A stretch of DNA of 64,000 nt, from assembly GCA_030532825.1 (NCBI GenBank), contig JAUNKK010000005.1:1-64000 (forward strand), given 5' to 3'. Under the pieces are notes generated by a model that saw only the letters and a program-made list of their open reading frames with translations, made no database searches and was not told the origin of the DNA. Numbering within the stretch: position 1 is the first letter of the stretch; every line of letters begins with the position of its first letter. The stretch is from Propionibacteriaceae bacterium. Lineage in GTDB: Bacteria; Actinomycetota; Actinomycetes; Propionibacteriales; Propionibacteriaceae. Shown here in pieces: positions 17,077 through 25,612 of the stretch. A program made the position numbers and the translations under genes.

Positions 17077-17682
17077 TCAGTGTCCTATGATCTGGGGATA
17101 GGGAAGCAGATCGGCTCCGAGGCCGACGGTCTCGGTCGGCGGGCCCTGGATGAGCTTCGCCACCTCGGCCCGGGTCTGGGGTGACGGCCCGCCAAGTATC
17201 CGGCACACCGCCTCGACCACCCCGACCTGAGGCAGGTCATCCTCAGCCAGGCTGATGCGCAGCAACTCCAGCGACACCCGGTAGTCGTGCAGCAAACGCA
17301 GCCCCGCGTCGGGCTGTCCGACGGCGAACTCCAACACCATCGGCAGGTAGTCGGGTAGCTCTCCGTGCAGGTCCACCAGCAGCCCGGAGTCGCGATAGAC
17401 CTGCTTGAAACGCACCAGTGCTTCGCCGCGGCGGCGCGTGTCCCCGTCGGTCCAATAGGTCAGGTGCAGCGCATGCCGCCGGGACAGGTCGAACTCCTGC
17501 ACATGCCAGGCCTGCGCATCCGTGAGGGGGCGCCCCCGCAGGTGGGCGAGAGTCGGGGCGAACAGGTCTGCGACCCGGGTGTCCGCCAGCGCCACCTCGA
17601 CCTCGTCGAGCCGGGACAGCAGTTCCTCGTCGGGATAGCTCAGCAGCAGGGCCGCTGCACTGAACACCACCGTGGTTTCCAT
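17077..17682 (-). CDS. narJ: Nitrate reductase molybdenum cofactor assembly chaperone
   Basis: NarJ helps insert the molybdenum cofactor into NarG. ATG 17682 gives 201 residues opening METTVVFSAAALLLSYPDEELL, the usual NarJ start. The in-frame extension to 17727 overlaps narH and is rejected. The conserved block FDLSRRHALHLTYWTDGDTRRRG and PDYLPMVLEFA are present. The protein is not part of the final enzyme. Confidence 0.93.
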   Translation of the reverse strand: METTVVFSAAALLLSYPDEELLSRLDEVEVALADTRVADLFAPTLAHLRGRPLTDAQAWHVQEFDLSRRHALHLTYWTDGDTRRRGEALVRFKQVYRDSGLLVDLHGELPDYLPMVLEFAVGQPDAGLRLLHDYRVSLELLRISLAEDDLPQVGVVEAVCRILGGPSPQTRAEVAKLIQGPPTETVGLGADLLPYPQIIGH

Positions 17683-17686
17683 GACC

Positions 17687-19255
17687 TCACCCCCCGCGCC
17701 GGGCTTTGGCAGCAGCGTAGCTCTCAATGGTCACGGGCACCACGTTGCCCATCGCACTGGCGTAGGGGCCGGTACCGCCCGCCCCGGGGCCACCCTCGAA
17801 GTCAAGCGCGCAGGCCATCTCTTCCAGGTTATGGGCCCGCTCATAGTGGGCCTGCGGGATGACATAGCGCTCGTCGTATTTGGCGATGGCCAGCAGCCGG
17901 TACATCTGTTCCATGGCCTCGGGCGTCATGCCGACGGCGTGAGCCAATTCCGGCTGCCGCTCTCGGTTCAAGGTGACGTCGCGCATGTAGGAGCGCATGG
18001 CTGCGAGCCGCTGGAGCACGAGCGTGACCACATCGGTGTCCCCGGCGGTGAACAGTTCGGCCAGGTATTCCACGGGGATCCGCAGCGCATCAATGGCGCC
18101 GAACAGGTTGCCGCCCGCCTCCGAATCATGGCCCTGCGACTTGAGCAGGTCGACGACGGGCGACAGCGGCGGCACATACCAGACCATGGGCATGGTGCGA
18201 TACTCCGGGTGCAGCGGCAACGCCACCTTGAAGTGCTTGATCAACGCATAGACGGGCGAGCGCTGCGCCGCCAGGATCCAGTCGGCGGGGACGCCGCTGT
18301 CCCGGGCATCGGCGATGACCTCGGGGTCGTTCGGGTCGAGCATCACATCCAGTTGTGCCTGGTACAGGTCCCGGTCATCGGCCAGCGCCGCGCGCGTAAC
18401 CTGATCCGGGTCGTACAAGACGATGCCGATGTAACGCAGCCGACCGACACATGTCTCGGAGCACACCGTCGGTATCCCGGCCTCAAGCCTGGGATAGCAG
18501 AACGTGCACTTCTCCGCTTTCCCGGTGCGATGGTTGAAGTAGATCTTCTTGTACGGGCAACCAGTGATGCACTGCCGCCAGCCCCGACACTTGTCCTGAT
18601 CCACCAGGACGATGCCGTCTTCGGTGCGCTTGTAGATCGCACCCGAGGGGCAGGAAGCCATGCACGACGGGTTGAGGCAGTGCTCGCAGATCCGCGGCAC
18701 GTAGAACATGAACGTCTTCTCGTACTCGAACTTGATCTGCAGGTTGGCCTCCTCCCGCAGCTTCTTGACGATGGGATCGTCATGCCCGGTCTCGTGGATG
18801 CCACCGAGGGCGTCGTCCCAGTTAGGGGACATTTTGATGGCCATGTCCTTGCCGGTGACCAGCGACTTCGGGCGCGCCACGGGGAAATCGTCGCCGAGGG
18901 GCGCGGTGGTGAGGTTCTCGTAGTCGTAGGTCCAAGGCTCGTAGTAATCGTCGATCCCCGGCTGCACTGGGGAGGCGAAGATGCTGAGCAGCTTCTTGAA
19001 GCGGCCTCCGGAACGCAGCTTCAGACGACCGGACTTGGTGCGCACCCAACCGCCCTGCCACTTCGCCTGATCCTCGTAGGTGCGCGGATACCCCTGCCCT
19101 GGACGGGTCTCGACGTTGTTGAACCAGACGTATTCGGTGCCGGCCCGGTTGGTCCAGGCTTGCTTACACGTGACCGAGCACGTGTGGCAGCCGATGCACT
19201 TGTCCAGGTTCATGACCATGGCCACCTGGGCCATGACGCGACGCCGCTTGGTCAT
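17687..19255 (-). CDS. narH: Respiratory nitrate reductase, iron-sulfur beta subunit
   Basis: NarH, 522 residues, carries electrons from NarI heme to NarG. Four cysteine clusters are visible, beginning CIGCHTCSVTCKQAW near residue 18 and continuing with CEHCLNPSCMASCPSGAIY. CRGWRQCITGCPYKK follows, where the Trp in place of Cys marks the [3Fe-4S] site, then CTFC-CSETC. The start at ATG 19255 overlaps the narG stop as ATGA. An internal ATG at 19234 is possible. Length and motifs are canonical. Confidence 0.96.
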   Translation of the reverse strand: MTKRRRVMAQVAMVMNLDKCIGCHTCSVTCKQAWTNRAGTEYVWFNNVETRPGQGYPRTYEDQAKWQGGWVRTKSGRLKLRSGGRFKKLLSIFASPVQPGIDDYYEPWTYDYENLTTAPLGDDFPVARPKSLVTGKDMAIKMSPNWDDALGGIHETGHDDPIVKKLREEANLQIKFEYEKTFMFYVPRICEHCLNPSCMASCPSGAIYKRTEDGIVLVDQDKCRGWRQCITGCPYKKIYFNHRTGKAEKCTFCYPRLEAGIPTVCSETCVGRLRYIGIVLYDPDQVTRAALADDRDLYQAQLDVMLDPNDPEVIADARDSGVPADWILAAQRSPVYALIKHFKVALPLHPEYRTMPMVWYVPPLSPVVDLLKSQGHDSEAGGNLFGAIDALRIPVEYLAELFTAGDTDVVTLVLQRLAAMRSYMRDVTLNRERQPELAHAVGMTPEAMEQMYRLLAIAKYDERYVIPQAHYERAHNLEEMACALDFEGGPGAGGTGPYASAMGNVVPVTIESYAAAKARRGG

Positions 19256-22200
19256 CAGTAGGTCACCTCCTGTGAACGGCGGCGTACCGTCGAGACGATG
19301 TCTCGCTGCACCCCGCTGGGCCCCAAATAGTTGAAGGCATAGGCCAGATGGGCGTAGCCGCCGATCAGGTGCGTGGCCTTGAGCAGGATCCGCGTCACCG
19401 AGTTGTGGATACCCCCGCGACGACCAGTGGCCTGCGATTTCGGGGTGTCGACGACGCGTTCCTGGGCGTGCTGCACATAGGCGACGCCCGTCGGGAGCTT
19501 GGGCGAGACGATGGCGCGGGCCACGAACACCCCGTTGGCGTTAGTGAGCTCGATCCAATCGTTGTCGGCGACGCCGATGGCGTCCGCGTCCTCAACGCTG
19601 AGCCAGGCCTGTGAGCCGCCCCGGCCCAGCGTCAGCATGAAGGGGTTGTCCTGATATTGCGAGTGGATGGCCCACTTGTTGTGCACCGTCAGGTAGCGCA
19701 CCGTGATGGCCCGCTCCTCCGTGCCGCCGAGTGCCGGTTCGCCGTAGTCGCGCACCATGTCCAACGGCGGCCGGAAGATCGGCAGGTTTTCCCCGGCGTC
19801 GGTCATCCAGTCGTGGTCCAGGAAGAAGTGCATTCGCCCGGAGAAGGTGTGCCAGGGCTTGAGACGCTCGGTGTTGATGGTGAAGGCGGCGTAGCGCCTG
19901 CCCCCGGTCTCGGAGCCGGACCACTCCGGCGATGTGATGACCGGCTGTGGCGCCTGCTGCGCCTGGAGATAGCTGACGCGCTTCTCCTCCGCCCCGGCGG
20001 CGTAGTCCACCAAGCGACGGCCGGTCTTGCGTTCGAGGTTCTTGAAGCCCTGCACGGCCAGTTCGCCGTTGGTGGTGCCGGAGAACGTGAGGATGGCTTC
20101 GGCCAGCCGCTCGTCGCTGTCAATGGCGGGACGTCCTGCAGCCGCCCCCGACGGGAAGACGCCGTGCTTCTGGGCGAGGTGGTGGACCTCGTGGGTGACG
20201 TCGTAGGTGATGTTCTTCGTCGTGAATCCCAACTCGTCGGCCAGCGGCCCGACGGTCAGCATCTTGTCCGCGATCGCCGTGTAGTCGCGTTCAACGACGG
20301 CCAGGAGGGGCAGGTTCTTGCCCGGCACGGCTGGCAGGTCGGTGCCCCGCCAGTCCGGCACGGTCCCGCCGGGCTGCGAGATCTGGCCGGGGGTGTCGTG
20401 CTGCATCGGCACCGCCACTAGGTCCTTGCGCACATCAAGGCGGCCCTTGGCCAACTCACCGATCTTGCGGGCCAGGTCGGTGAACATACGGAAGTCCGTG
20501 CGCGCTTCCCAGGGTGGGGTGATCGCGGGCGTGAAGGCGTGGACGAACGGGTGCATGTCCGTGGAACTCAGGTCGTATTTCTCATACCAGGTGGCCGCCG
20601 GGAGCACGATATCGCTGAGCAGCGTGGACGAGGTCATGCGGAAGTCCGAGGTGATGAGCAGGTCGAGCTTGCCCTCGGGGGCCTCGTCGCGCCACGCGAC
20701 GACCTCCGGGTGCTGATCCGCACCGTGCCCGTTCTCCATCACGTTGTTGTGGGTGCCCAGCAGGTGCTTGTTGAAATACTCGGCGCCCTTGGCGGAGGAA
20801 CCGAACAGGTTGGAGCGCCACAGGATGAGGGTGCGCGGCCAGTTCTGGGGGGCGTCGATGTCCTCCAGGGAGCTCTTCAGGTCCCCGGATTTCAGGCGCG
20901 CGGCCACATACTCCTGGGGTGTTGCGTATTCGCCACGTTCGACGGCGGCCAGTGCTTTATCAGCGAGGTCGAGGGGGTTCTCGTCGAACGATGGATAGAA
21001 CGGCATCCAGCCCAGCCGCTGCGCCATCGCGATGGAGTCGGCCGCGTGCATACCGTCGAGCTTGCCGGTCGACAGCGGCGAGGTGATGCGGTCGGCGGAG
21101 TAGCCGTCGGTGCGCCACTGGTCGGTGTGCATGTACCAGTAGGCGGTGCCGATCATGGTGCGCGGGGGGCGAGTCCAGTCGGTGGCGTTGGCCATGTTGA
21201 ACCAGCCCGTCATGGGCCGGCATTTCTCCTGGCCGACGTAGTGCGCCCAGCCGCCCCCGTTGCGGCCGATGCAGCCACACATCATGAGCAGCGCCATGAT
21301 CGAGCGATAGGTGACGTCGGCGTGGAACCAGTGGCAGATGCCGGCGCCAATGATGACCATGGTGCGGCCGTTCGACTCCTCCGCGTTGGCGGCGAATTCC
21401 CGAGCGGCCCGCAGGCAGGCCTCGGCGGGCACGGAGGTGATGGCCTCCTGCCAGGCTGGGGTGTAAGGCGTCGCAGCATCGTCGTAACCGGTCGGCCACT
21501 GGCCAGGAAGCCCGTCGCGCTGGACACCGTACTGCGCCAGCATCAGGTCGAAGACGGTGGTGACCAGCTTGCCCTCAATGCGGCGGGCAGGCACACCACG
21601 ACGCATGACGCTGCCCCGGCCACGCGGGTCCTCGAAGCACGGCAGCGCGATCTCGACCGGCTGCGACCCGGATAGCCCGTGGAGGGTGAGGGCGGGGCGG
21701 ATGTCGCCTAGGTCCAGGTTCCACTTGCCTTCACCGTCGGCCGCATAGCGGAACCCCATTGATCCGTTGGGTACGGCTGGGGACCAGGTGCCCTGGTCCC
21801 ACATCACGGTCTTGAATTGCGCGTCCGACTCGTGCCGGTGCGTCATCAGATCGGCGGCGGTGAGGAACTTCGAGGCTGTGAGTCCGTGCCCGTCTGGGTG
21901 CTCCTCCAGGGTGACGAGCATGCCCATGTCCGTGTAGTGCTTGACGTAGTTGTCGAAGTAGTCCACCGTGCGGTCGACGAAGTTCTCTTTGAGGATCACA
22001 TGCCCCATGGCCATGGCGAGGGCCGCGTCGGTGCCAGCCTGCGCGGGCAGCCACTCGTCGGCGAACTTGACGTTGTCGGCGTAGTCGGGGCTGACCGTGA
22101 CCACCTTGGTGCCGCGATAGCGTACCTCCGCCATCCAATGGGCGTCCGGTGTGCGGGTCAGCGGCACGTTCGAACCCCACATCATGAGGTACGTGGCATC

Positions 22201-22968
22201 CCACCAGTCTCCGGATTCGCACACATCGGTCTGGTCGCCGAACACCTGCGGGCTGGCGACGGGCAGGTCGGCGTACCAGTCGTAGAAGCTGGTCATGGCG
22301 CCGCCGATGAGGTGAGTGAAGCGCGTGCCGATGGCGTGGGAAACCATGCTCATCGCCGGGATCGGCGAGAAGGAGACACAGCGGTCCGGGCCGTAGTGCT
22401 GAATGGTGTTCACGTAGCTGGCCGCGGAGATCTCCAGGGCTTCCTCCCAGGAGATGCGCACCAGGCCACCCTTGCCGCGGGCCTGCTGATAGCGGCGCCG
22501 CTTGACCGGGTCGTTGGTCACGTCACGGAACGCCTCGACGGGGTCCCCGAGACGGGCTTTCGCTTCGCGATACATCTCCACCAGCACGCCGCGCGCGTAC
22601 GGGTAACGGACGCGGGTTGGCGAGTAGGTGTACCAGGAGAACGACGCCCCGCGCGGGCAGCCGCGGGGCTCATACTCCGGGCGATCGGGCCCGGTGGACG
22701 GGTAGTCGGTCTGCTGTGACTCCCACGTGATGAGCCCATCCTTGACGTACACCTTCCACGAACAGGAACCGGTGCAGTTCACCCCATGAGTAGAGCGCAC
22801 CACCTTGTCGTAGCTCCAGCGGTCCCGGTAGAAGACGTCCCCGGCGCGGTCCCCGTCGCGGAAAACGGCCCGCCCGTCATCGGTTTGATCCCACTTGGTG
22901 AAGAACTTTCCGACCTTCAACAGAGCGTCGGAGGCGGGCCCGTCGAGGCGCGCGGATTGGGTGCTCAT
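19255..22968 (-). CDS. narG: Respiratory nitrate reductase, molybdenum alpha subunit
   Basis: NarG is the bis-MGD catalytic subunit that reduces nitrate to nitrite. From ATG 22968 it is 1237 residues. The N-terminal FS0 cluster ligands are seen in STHGVNCTGSC plus GCPRGASF, with the histidine that marks NarG. The likely Mo-ligand Asp lies in FYDWYADLP. There is no Tat signal of ordinary type, consistent with a cytoplasm-facing enzyme. The start is uncertain: ATG 22974 or GTG 23025 are alternatives. It is followed by narH in ATGA overlap. A 69-nt gap separates it from mobA, the largest gap in the run. Confidence 0.95.
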   Translation of the reverse strand: MSTQSARLDGPASDALLKVGKFFTKWDQTDDGRAVFRDGDRAGDVFYRDRWSYDKVVRSTHGVNCTGSCSWKVYVKDGLITWESQQTDYPSTGPDRPEYEPRGCPRGASFSWYTYSPTRVRYPYARGVLVEMYREAKARLGDPVEAFRDVTNDPVKRRRYQQARGKGGLVRISWEEALEISAASYVNTIQHYGPDRCVSFSPIPAMSMVSHAIGTRFTHLIGGAMTSFYDWYADLPVASPQVFGDQTDVCESGDWWDATYLMMWGSNVPLTRTPDAHWMAEVRYRGTKVVTVSPDYADNVKFADEWLPAQAGTDAALAMAMGHVILKENFVDRTVDYFDNYVKHYTDMGMLVTLEEHPDGHGLTASKFLTAADLMTHRHESDAQFKTVMWDQGTWSPAVPNGSMGFRYAADGEGKWNLDLGDIRPALTLHGLSGSQPVEIALPCFEDPRGRGSVMRRGVPARRIEGKLVTTVFDLMLAQYGVQRDGLPGQWPTGYDDAATPYTPAWQEAITSVPAEACLRAAREFAANAEESNGRTMVIIGAGICHWFHADVTYRSIMALLMMCGCIGRNGGGWAHYVGQEKCRPMTGWFNMANATDWTRPPRTMIGTAYWYMHTDQWRTDGYSADRITSPLSTGKLDGMHAADSIAMAQRLGWMPFYPSFDENPLDLADKALAAVERGEYATPQEYVAARLKSGDLKSSLEDIDAPQNWPRTLILWRSNLFGSSAKGAEYFNKHLLGTHNNVMENGHGADQHPEVVAWRDEAPEGKLDLLITSDFRMTSSTLLSDIVLPAATWYEKYDLSSTDMHPFVHAFTPAITPPWEARTDFRMFTDLARKIGELAKGRLDVRKDLVAVPMQHDTPGQISQPGGTVPDWRGTDLPAVPGKNLPLLAVVERDYTAIADKMLTVGPLADELGFTTKNITYDVTHEVHHLAQKHGVFPSGAAAGRPAIDSDERLAEAILTFSGTTNGELAVQGFKNLERKTGRRLVDYAAGAEEKRVSYLQAQQAPQPVITSPEWSGSETGGRRYAAFTINTERLKPWHTFSGRMHFFLDHDWMTDAGENLPIFRPPLDMVRDYGEPALGGTEERAITVRYLTVHNKWAIHSQYQDNPFMLTLGRGGSQAWLSVEDADAIGVADNDWIELTNANGVFVARAIVSPKLPTGVAYVQHAQERVVDTPKSQATGRRGGIHNSVTRILLKATHLIGGYAHLAYAFNYLGPSGVQRDIVSTVRRRSQEVTY

Positions 22969-23011
22969 GGGCATAGCTTGGCATGACTTCGACGAGATTT
23001 CACATGTTTCT

Positions 23012-23024
23012 TGAGTAATTCTCA
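23012..23024. promoter_or_regulatory. Small inverted repeat upstream of narG
   Basis: TGAG-TAATT-CTCA lies in the mobA-narG gap, beside a TTGATC hexamer on the coding strand. It could be part of an internal nar promoter or operator. It is not a convincing FNR site, and the symmetry is short. Confidence 0.3.
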
Positions 23025-23037
23025 CCTACGGGAAAGA

Positions 23038-23601
23038 TCAACCAATGACTCCGTATTTGCGGGCATTTTCCGGGGTATCGAGGTCTGCCGTGACAGATTT
23101 TGGCACGGTTTTCCTTGCTAAATTGAGGGCTCGCAAGGCGCGTCTCAGCGACTGATCACGCCAGCTCTCTCGCCCGCTCAGCGCCCCGCGCACAGCGTCC
23201 AGGCGATACCGGCCGGCGAGGTGTTGCGGCCACCCCTCGGCATCGACCAGCACGAGGCCGTCCGGGCCGAGTTCGCCTCCCAGCAGAGCAGCCACCGTCG
23301 CCGCCGGGTTCGCGAGGTCTCCCGCGAGGAGCAGCAATTCTGCAGCTTCGCGAGGCAGCTGGGCCACGGCCGCTGCCAGGCCTGCTGCGGGACCACCGAA
23401 CGGGGGATTCTCCAGGACGAAGGCTACCCGGGGATCGTCGAAGCCGATGCGAGTTGGGGAAGCCACGACGACGCGGTGGCAACAACTCAGGGCAGCCGCG
23501 ACGGTGCGCTGCAGCAGCGTCTGGCCATCAAGCACCAGCTCAAGCTTGTCGGTCCCCATCCGCGACGATCGACCGCCGCCTAGGACAACCCCGTAGCGCA
23601 C
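23038..23601 (-). CDS. mobA: Molybdenum cofactor guanylyltransferase
   Basis: MobA attaches GMP to molybdopterin to form the MGD that NarG requires. From GTG 23601 it is 187 residues. The nucleotidyltransferase signature GVVLGGGRSSRMGTDKL opens the protein, with NPPFGGPAAGL near 75 and LLLAGDLANPA near 98. In the last motif the usual PDMP-like sequence is replaced by DLAN. GTG 23610 is an alternative start that overlaps moaD. Genes for making and using bis-MGD are thus adjacent. Confidence 0.88.
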   Translation of the reverse strand: MRYGVVLGGGRSSRMGTDKLELVLDGQTLLQRTVAAALSCCHRVVVASPTRIGFDDPRVAFVLENPPFGGPAAGLAAAVAQLPREAAELLLLAGDLANPAATVAALLGGELGPDGLVLVDAEGWPQHLAGRYRLDAVRGALSGRESWRDQSLRRALRALNLARKTVPKSVTADLDTPENARKYGVIG

Positions 23602-23602
23602 G

Positions 23603-23842
23603 TCACCCACCCGCGAAGGGGGGCAGCACATCGAGTTGTGCCACCTCAGCCAGACTGGTCTCCGGGTCGCTCACCCGGAGACCGTCAGCCAGCAGGGAAC
23701 TTGCGCGCAGCACCTCTGCTAGGCGCGGGTTGTCCTGCCCCAACTGCCCGACGGCGTCTTTCACGGTGAGCTCCTTCGCGTCGAGGGTGACCTCCTCGGC
23801 GCCTGCCGCCTCCGCTGCCCCTGCGAAAAACCGAACCTTCAC
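23603..23842 (-). CDS. moaD: Molybdopterin synthase sulfur carrier subunit
   Basis: This 79-residue ubiquitin-like protein begins MKVRFFAGAAEAAG and ends in FAGG. The terminal Gly-Gly is thiocarboxylated after activation by MoeB. It pairs with MoaE (13164-13574), which is encoded 10 kb away at the other end of the same run. It ends 1 nt before the chosen mobA start. Confidence 0.93.
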   Translation of the reverse strand: MKVRFFAGAAEAAGAEEVTLDAKELTVKDAVGQLGQDNPRLAEVLRASSLLADGLRVSDPETSLAEVAQLDVLPPFAGG

Positions 23843-23859
23843 GTACTCTCCTTATTCTG

Positions 23860-24879
23860 TTACCCGCCGATGGCGCTCATCATCCGGTTAGGCGGGACGA
23901 AACCAGTCTCGTTGATGCCATGAGCCCGAGGCTTGGTGGCGTGCGCTCCGGCCCATGCGGCGACGAGGTCGTCGTCGCTGCCACCCCGACGCAGAATCCC
24001 GCGCAGGTCCGTCTCCGTGTGGGCGAATAGGCAGGCTCGGATCTGGCCGTCCGAGGTGAGCCGGGTGCGGTCGCAAGCCGCGCAGAAAGGGCTGGTGACC
24101 GAGGCGATCACGCCCACCCGCCCACCCGGCTGATCCTCGTCCGGGGCGACCTGCCACAACTGGGCTGGGGCGGCGCCCCGCGGCTCCTCGGCCGGTTCGA
24201 GGACAAACCGGTGCCGCAGCGCCCGCAGGATCTCTTCGGCTGTGACCATCTGGTCCCGGCGCCAGCCGTGTTGGGGACCGATGGGCATCTGCTCAATGAA
24301 CCGCAACTCGTAGCCCCGCTGCAAGCTGAACAAGGCTAGGGGCACGATGTCGGCCTCGTTGCTGCCGCGCATGATCACCGAGTTCAGCTTCAGGGGCCGC
24401 AGGCCTGTCCGGTCCGCCGCGGCGATGCCACGCAGCAGGTCGGGCAGCCGGTCACGGCGGGTGAGCTGCGCATATCGGACGGGATCAAGGGAGTCGACGG
24501 AGATATTCACTCGGTCAAGGCCAGCCCGGGCGAGCCCGTCGATGCGTTTGTCCAGGCCGAGCCCATTGGTGGTGAGAGACAATTCGGGGCGCCCCGCAGG
24601 ACCGGCGAGGCAGCTGGCCGCCGCGACGATGCGTTCAAGGCCCCGACGAAGCAGCGGCTCCCCGCCAGTGAAACGAATCCGCTGCACCCCGAGGCGTTTC
24701 ACTGCGACGCGAATCAGCCGGATCACCTCGTCGTCGGTCAGGGTTTTGTCGGTGGGAAGCCACCGCAATCCCTCAGCCGGCATGCAGTAGGAACAGCGCA
24801 GATTACAGCGGTCGGTGAGCGAGACCCGCAGGTCGCTGGCCACGCGCCCATAGGCGTCGGCCAATTTCACCGAATGCAT
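23860..24879 (-). CDS. moaA: GTP 3,8-cyclase
   Basis: MoaA is the radical-SAM enzyme that starts molybdopterin synthesis. From ATG 24879 it has 339 residues. The N-terminal cluster CNLRCSYCMPAEG, the C-terminal cluster CAACDRTRLTSDGQIRACLF and a terminal GG (MMSAIGG), required for activity in the family, are all visible. It is first in the long minus-strand nar/Moco run, and its promoter must lie in the 42 bp shared with the divergent regulator. The track-level extension to 24939 runs into that regulator and is rejected. Confidence 0.95.
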   Translation of the reverse strand: MHSVKLADAYGRVASDLRVSLTDRCNLRCSYCMPAEGLRWLPTDKTLTDDEVIRLIRVAVKRLGVQRIRFTGGEPLLRRGLERIVAAASCLAGPAGRPELSLTTNGLGLDKRIDGLARAGLDRVNISVDSLDPVRYAQLTRRDRLPDLLRGIAAADRTGLRPLKLNSVIMRGSNEADIVPLALFSLQRGYELRFIEQMPIGPQHGWRRDQMVTAEEILRALRHRFVLEPAEEPRGAAPAQLWQVAPDEDQPGGRVGVIASVTSPFCAACDRTRLTSDGQIRACLFAHTETDLRGILRRGGSDDDLVAAWAGAHATKPRAHGINETGFVPPNRMMSAIGG

Positions 24880-24921
24880 GGTGGAAATGTTACAGGGCGG
24901 GATTGTAGTAAAAATGATCTC
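24880..24921. promoter_or_regulatory. Divergent promoter region, moaA-nar operon and Cys-rich regulator
   Basis: Only 42 bp separate the moaA start from the regulator start, so both promoters overlap. This is a layout that favours coupled control. The stretch is A/T-richer than its surroundings (GATTGTAGTAAAAATGATC). I see no consensus sigma-70 pair that I would defend. Confidence 0.5.
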
Positions 24922-25551
24922 GTGACCACGATCGCCCACGGACTAGGCCCGACCCGCGCCAGGGTGCTCGCGCTGCTGCAAACTTCCGCGACTCCCCTGA
25001 CGATCTCGGAGATCGCTGAGCGGCTTGGGTTACATCAGAACTCGTCGCGCTTCCACCTGGAAGCCCTGGTTTCAACGGGCTACGCGAACCGCGTTCAAGC
25101 CGAGACGGGGGCACCGGGACGCCCGCCGATGCGTTACCACGCCACGACCGAATCACCCGAGCTACATCACACTCACCTGCTGGAGTTAACGCAGACGCTC
25201 CTGGGACAGCTATCCCAGCTGACCCCCGACCCAGCAGCCTCCGCCACCGAGGCGGGTCGTAGCTGGGGTCGGCAAATCACCCCCAAAACCACATCCGCCC
25301 CCGGAGAGCCCGAGTTGATCATCACCGATCTCATCGGACATCTCGGGGAGCGAGGCTTCACCACAACTCGCGACGAGCAGGGCCTGTGCTTTCCCCGCTG
25401 CCCCTTCCGCGGCGCCATCCGGCCGGACCTGCTGCCGCTGGTGTGCGCTGTGCACCAAGGCTTCCTTGAAGGCTATCTGGAGGACACAGGAGTTGGCTGC
25501 GACCAGCTGCGCATTGGGCCGCAGCTGTGTCAGGTGCGGCTGAACTGGTAG
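24922..25551 (+). CDS. Winged-HTH regulator with C-terminal cysteine cluster
   Basis: From GTG 24922 it is 209 residues. An ArsR/SufR-like winged helix occupies residues 1-75 (ISEIAERLGLHQNSSRFHLEAL, then a wing with GAPGRPPMRY). The C-terminal half has CFPRC, then C in LVCAVHQGFLEG after 14 residues, then two more Cys. This resembles the Fe-S-binding arrangement of SufR-type regulators. An Fe-S or redox/NO-sensing role controlling the divergent moa-nar operon is inferred from position. The upstream in-frame ATG at 24874 overlaps moaA and is less likely. An ArsR-like metal sensor is the alternative. Confidence 0.7.
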   Translation: MTTIAHGLGPTRARVLALLQTSATPLTISEIAERLGLHQNSSRFHLEALVSTGYANRVQAETGAPGRPPMRYHATTESPELHHTHLLELTQTLLGQLSQLTPDPAASATEAGRSWGRQITPKTTSAPGEPELIITDLIGHLGERGFTTTRDEQGLCFPRCPFRGAIRPDLLPLVCAVHQGFLEGYLEDTGVGCDQLRIGPQLCQVRLNW

Positions 25552-25570
25552 CGATCTCCCGAGGCGCGGG

Positions 25571-25590
25571 CCCTCCGCTGGCACGGAGGG
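25571..25590. terminator. Bidirectional stem-loop between convergent genes
   Basis: CCCTCCG-CTGGCA-CGGAGGG forms a perfect 7-bp stem with a 6-nt loop, between the regulator (ends 25551) and rocD (ends 25613). Its position between convergent genes suits a bidirectional terminator, although no U-tract follows. Confidence 0.55.
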
Positions 25591-25612
25591 TCTTGGCCGT
25601 TAACCGTCGCTT

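Noticed and set aside
17672..19261. 529-codon plus-strand ORF opposite narH
   Set aside because: It is the antisense shadow of a canonical gene in G+C-rich DNA. It shows no domain, and narH has full family motifs.
20539..21675. 378-codon plus-strand ORF opposite narG
   Set aside because: Antisense shadow with low-complexity Val/Gly/Arg composition and no recognisable motif.
23012..23024. FNR box upstream of narG
   Set aside because: Half-sites do not match TTGAT-N4-ATCAA well enough. It is listed only as a weak inverted repeat.
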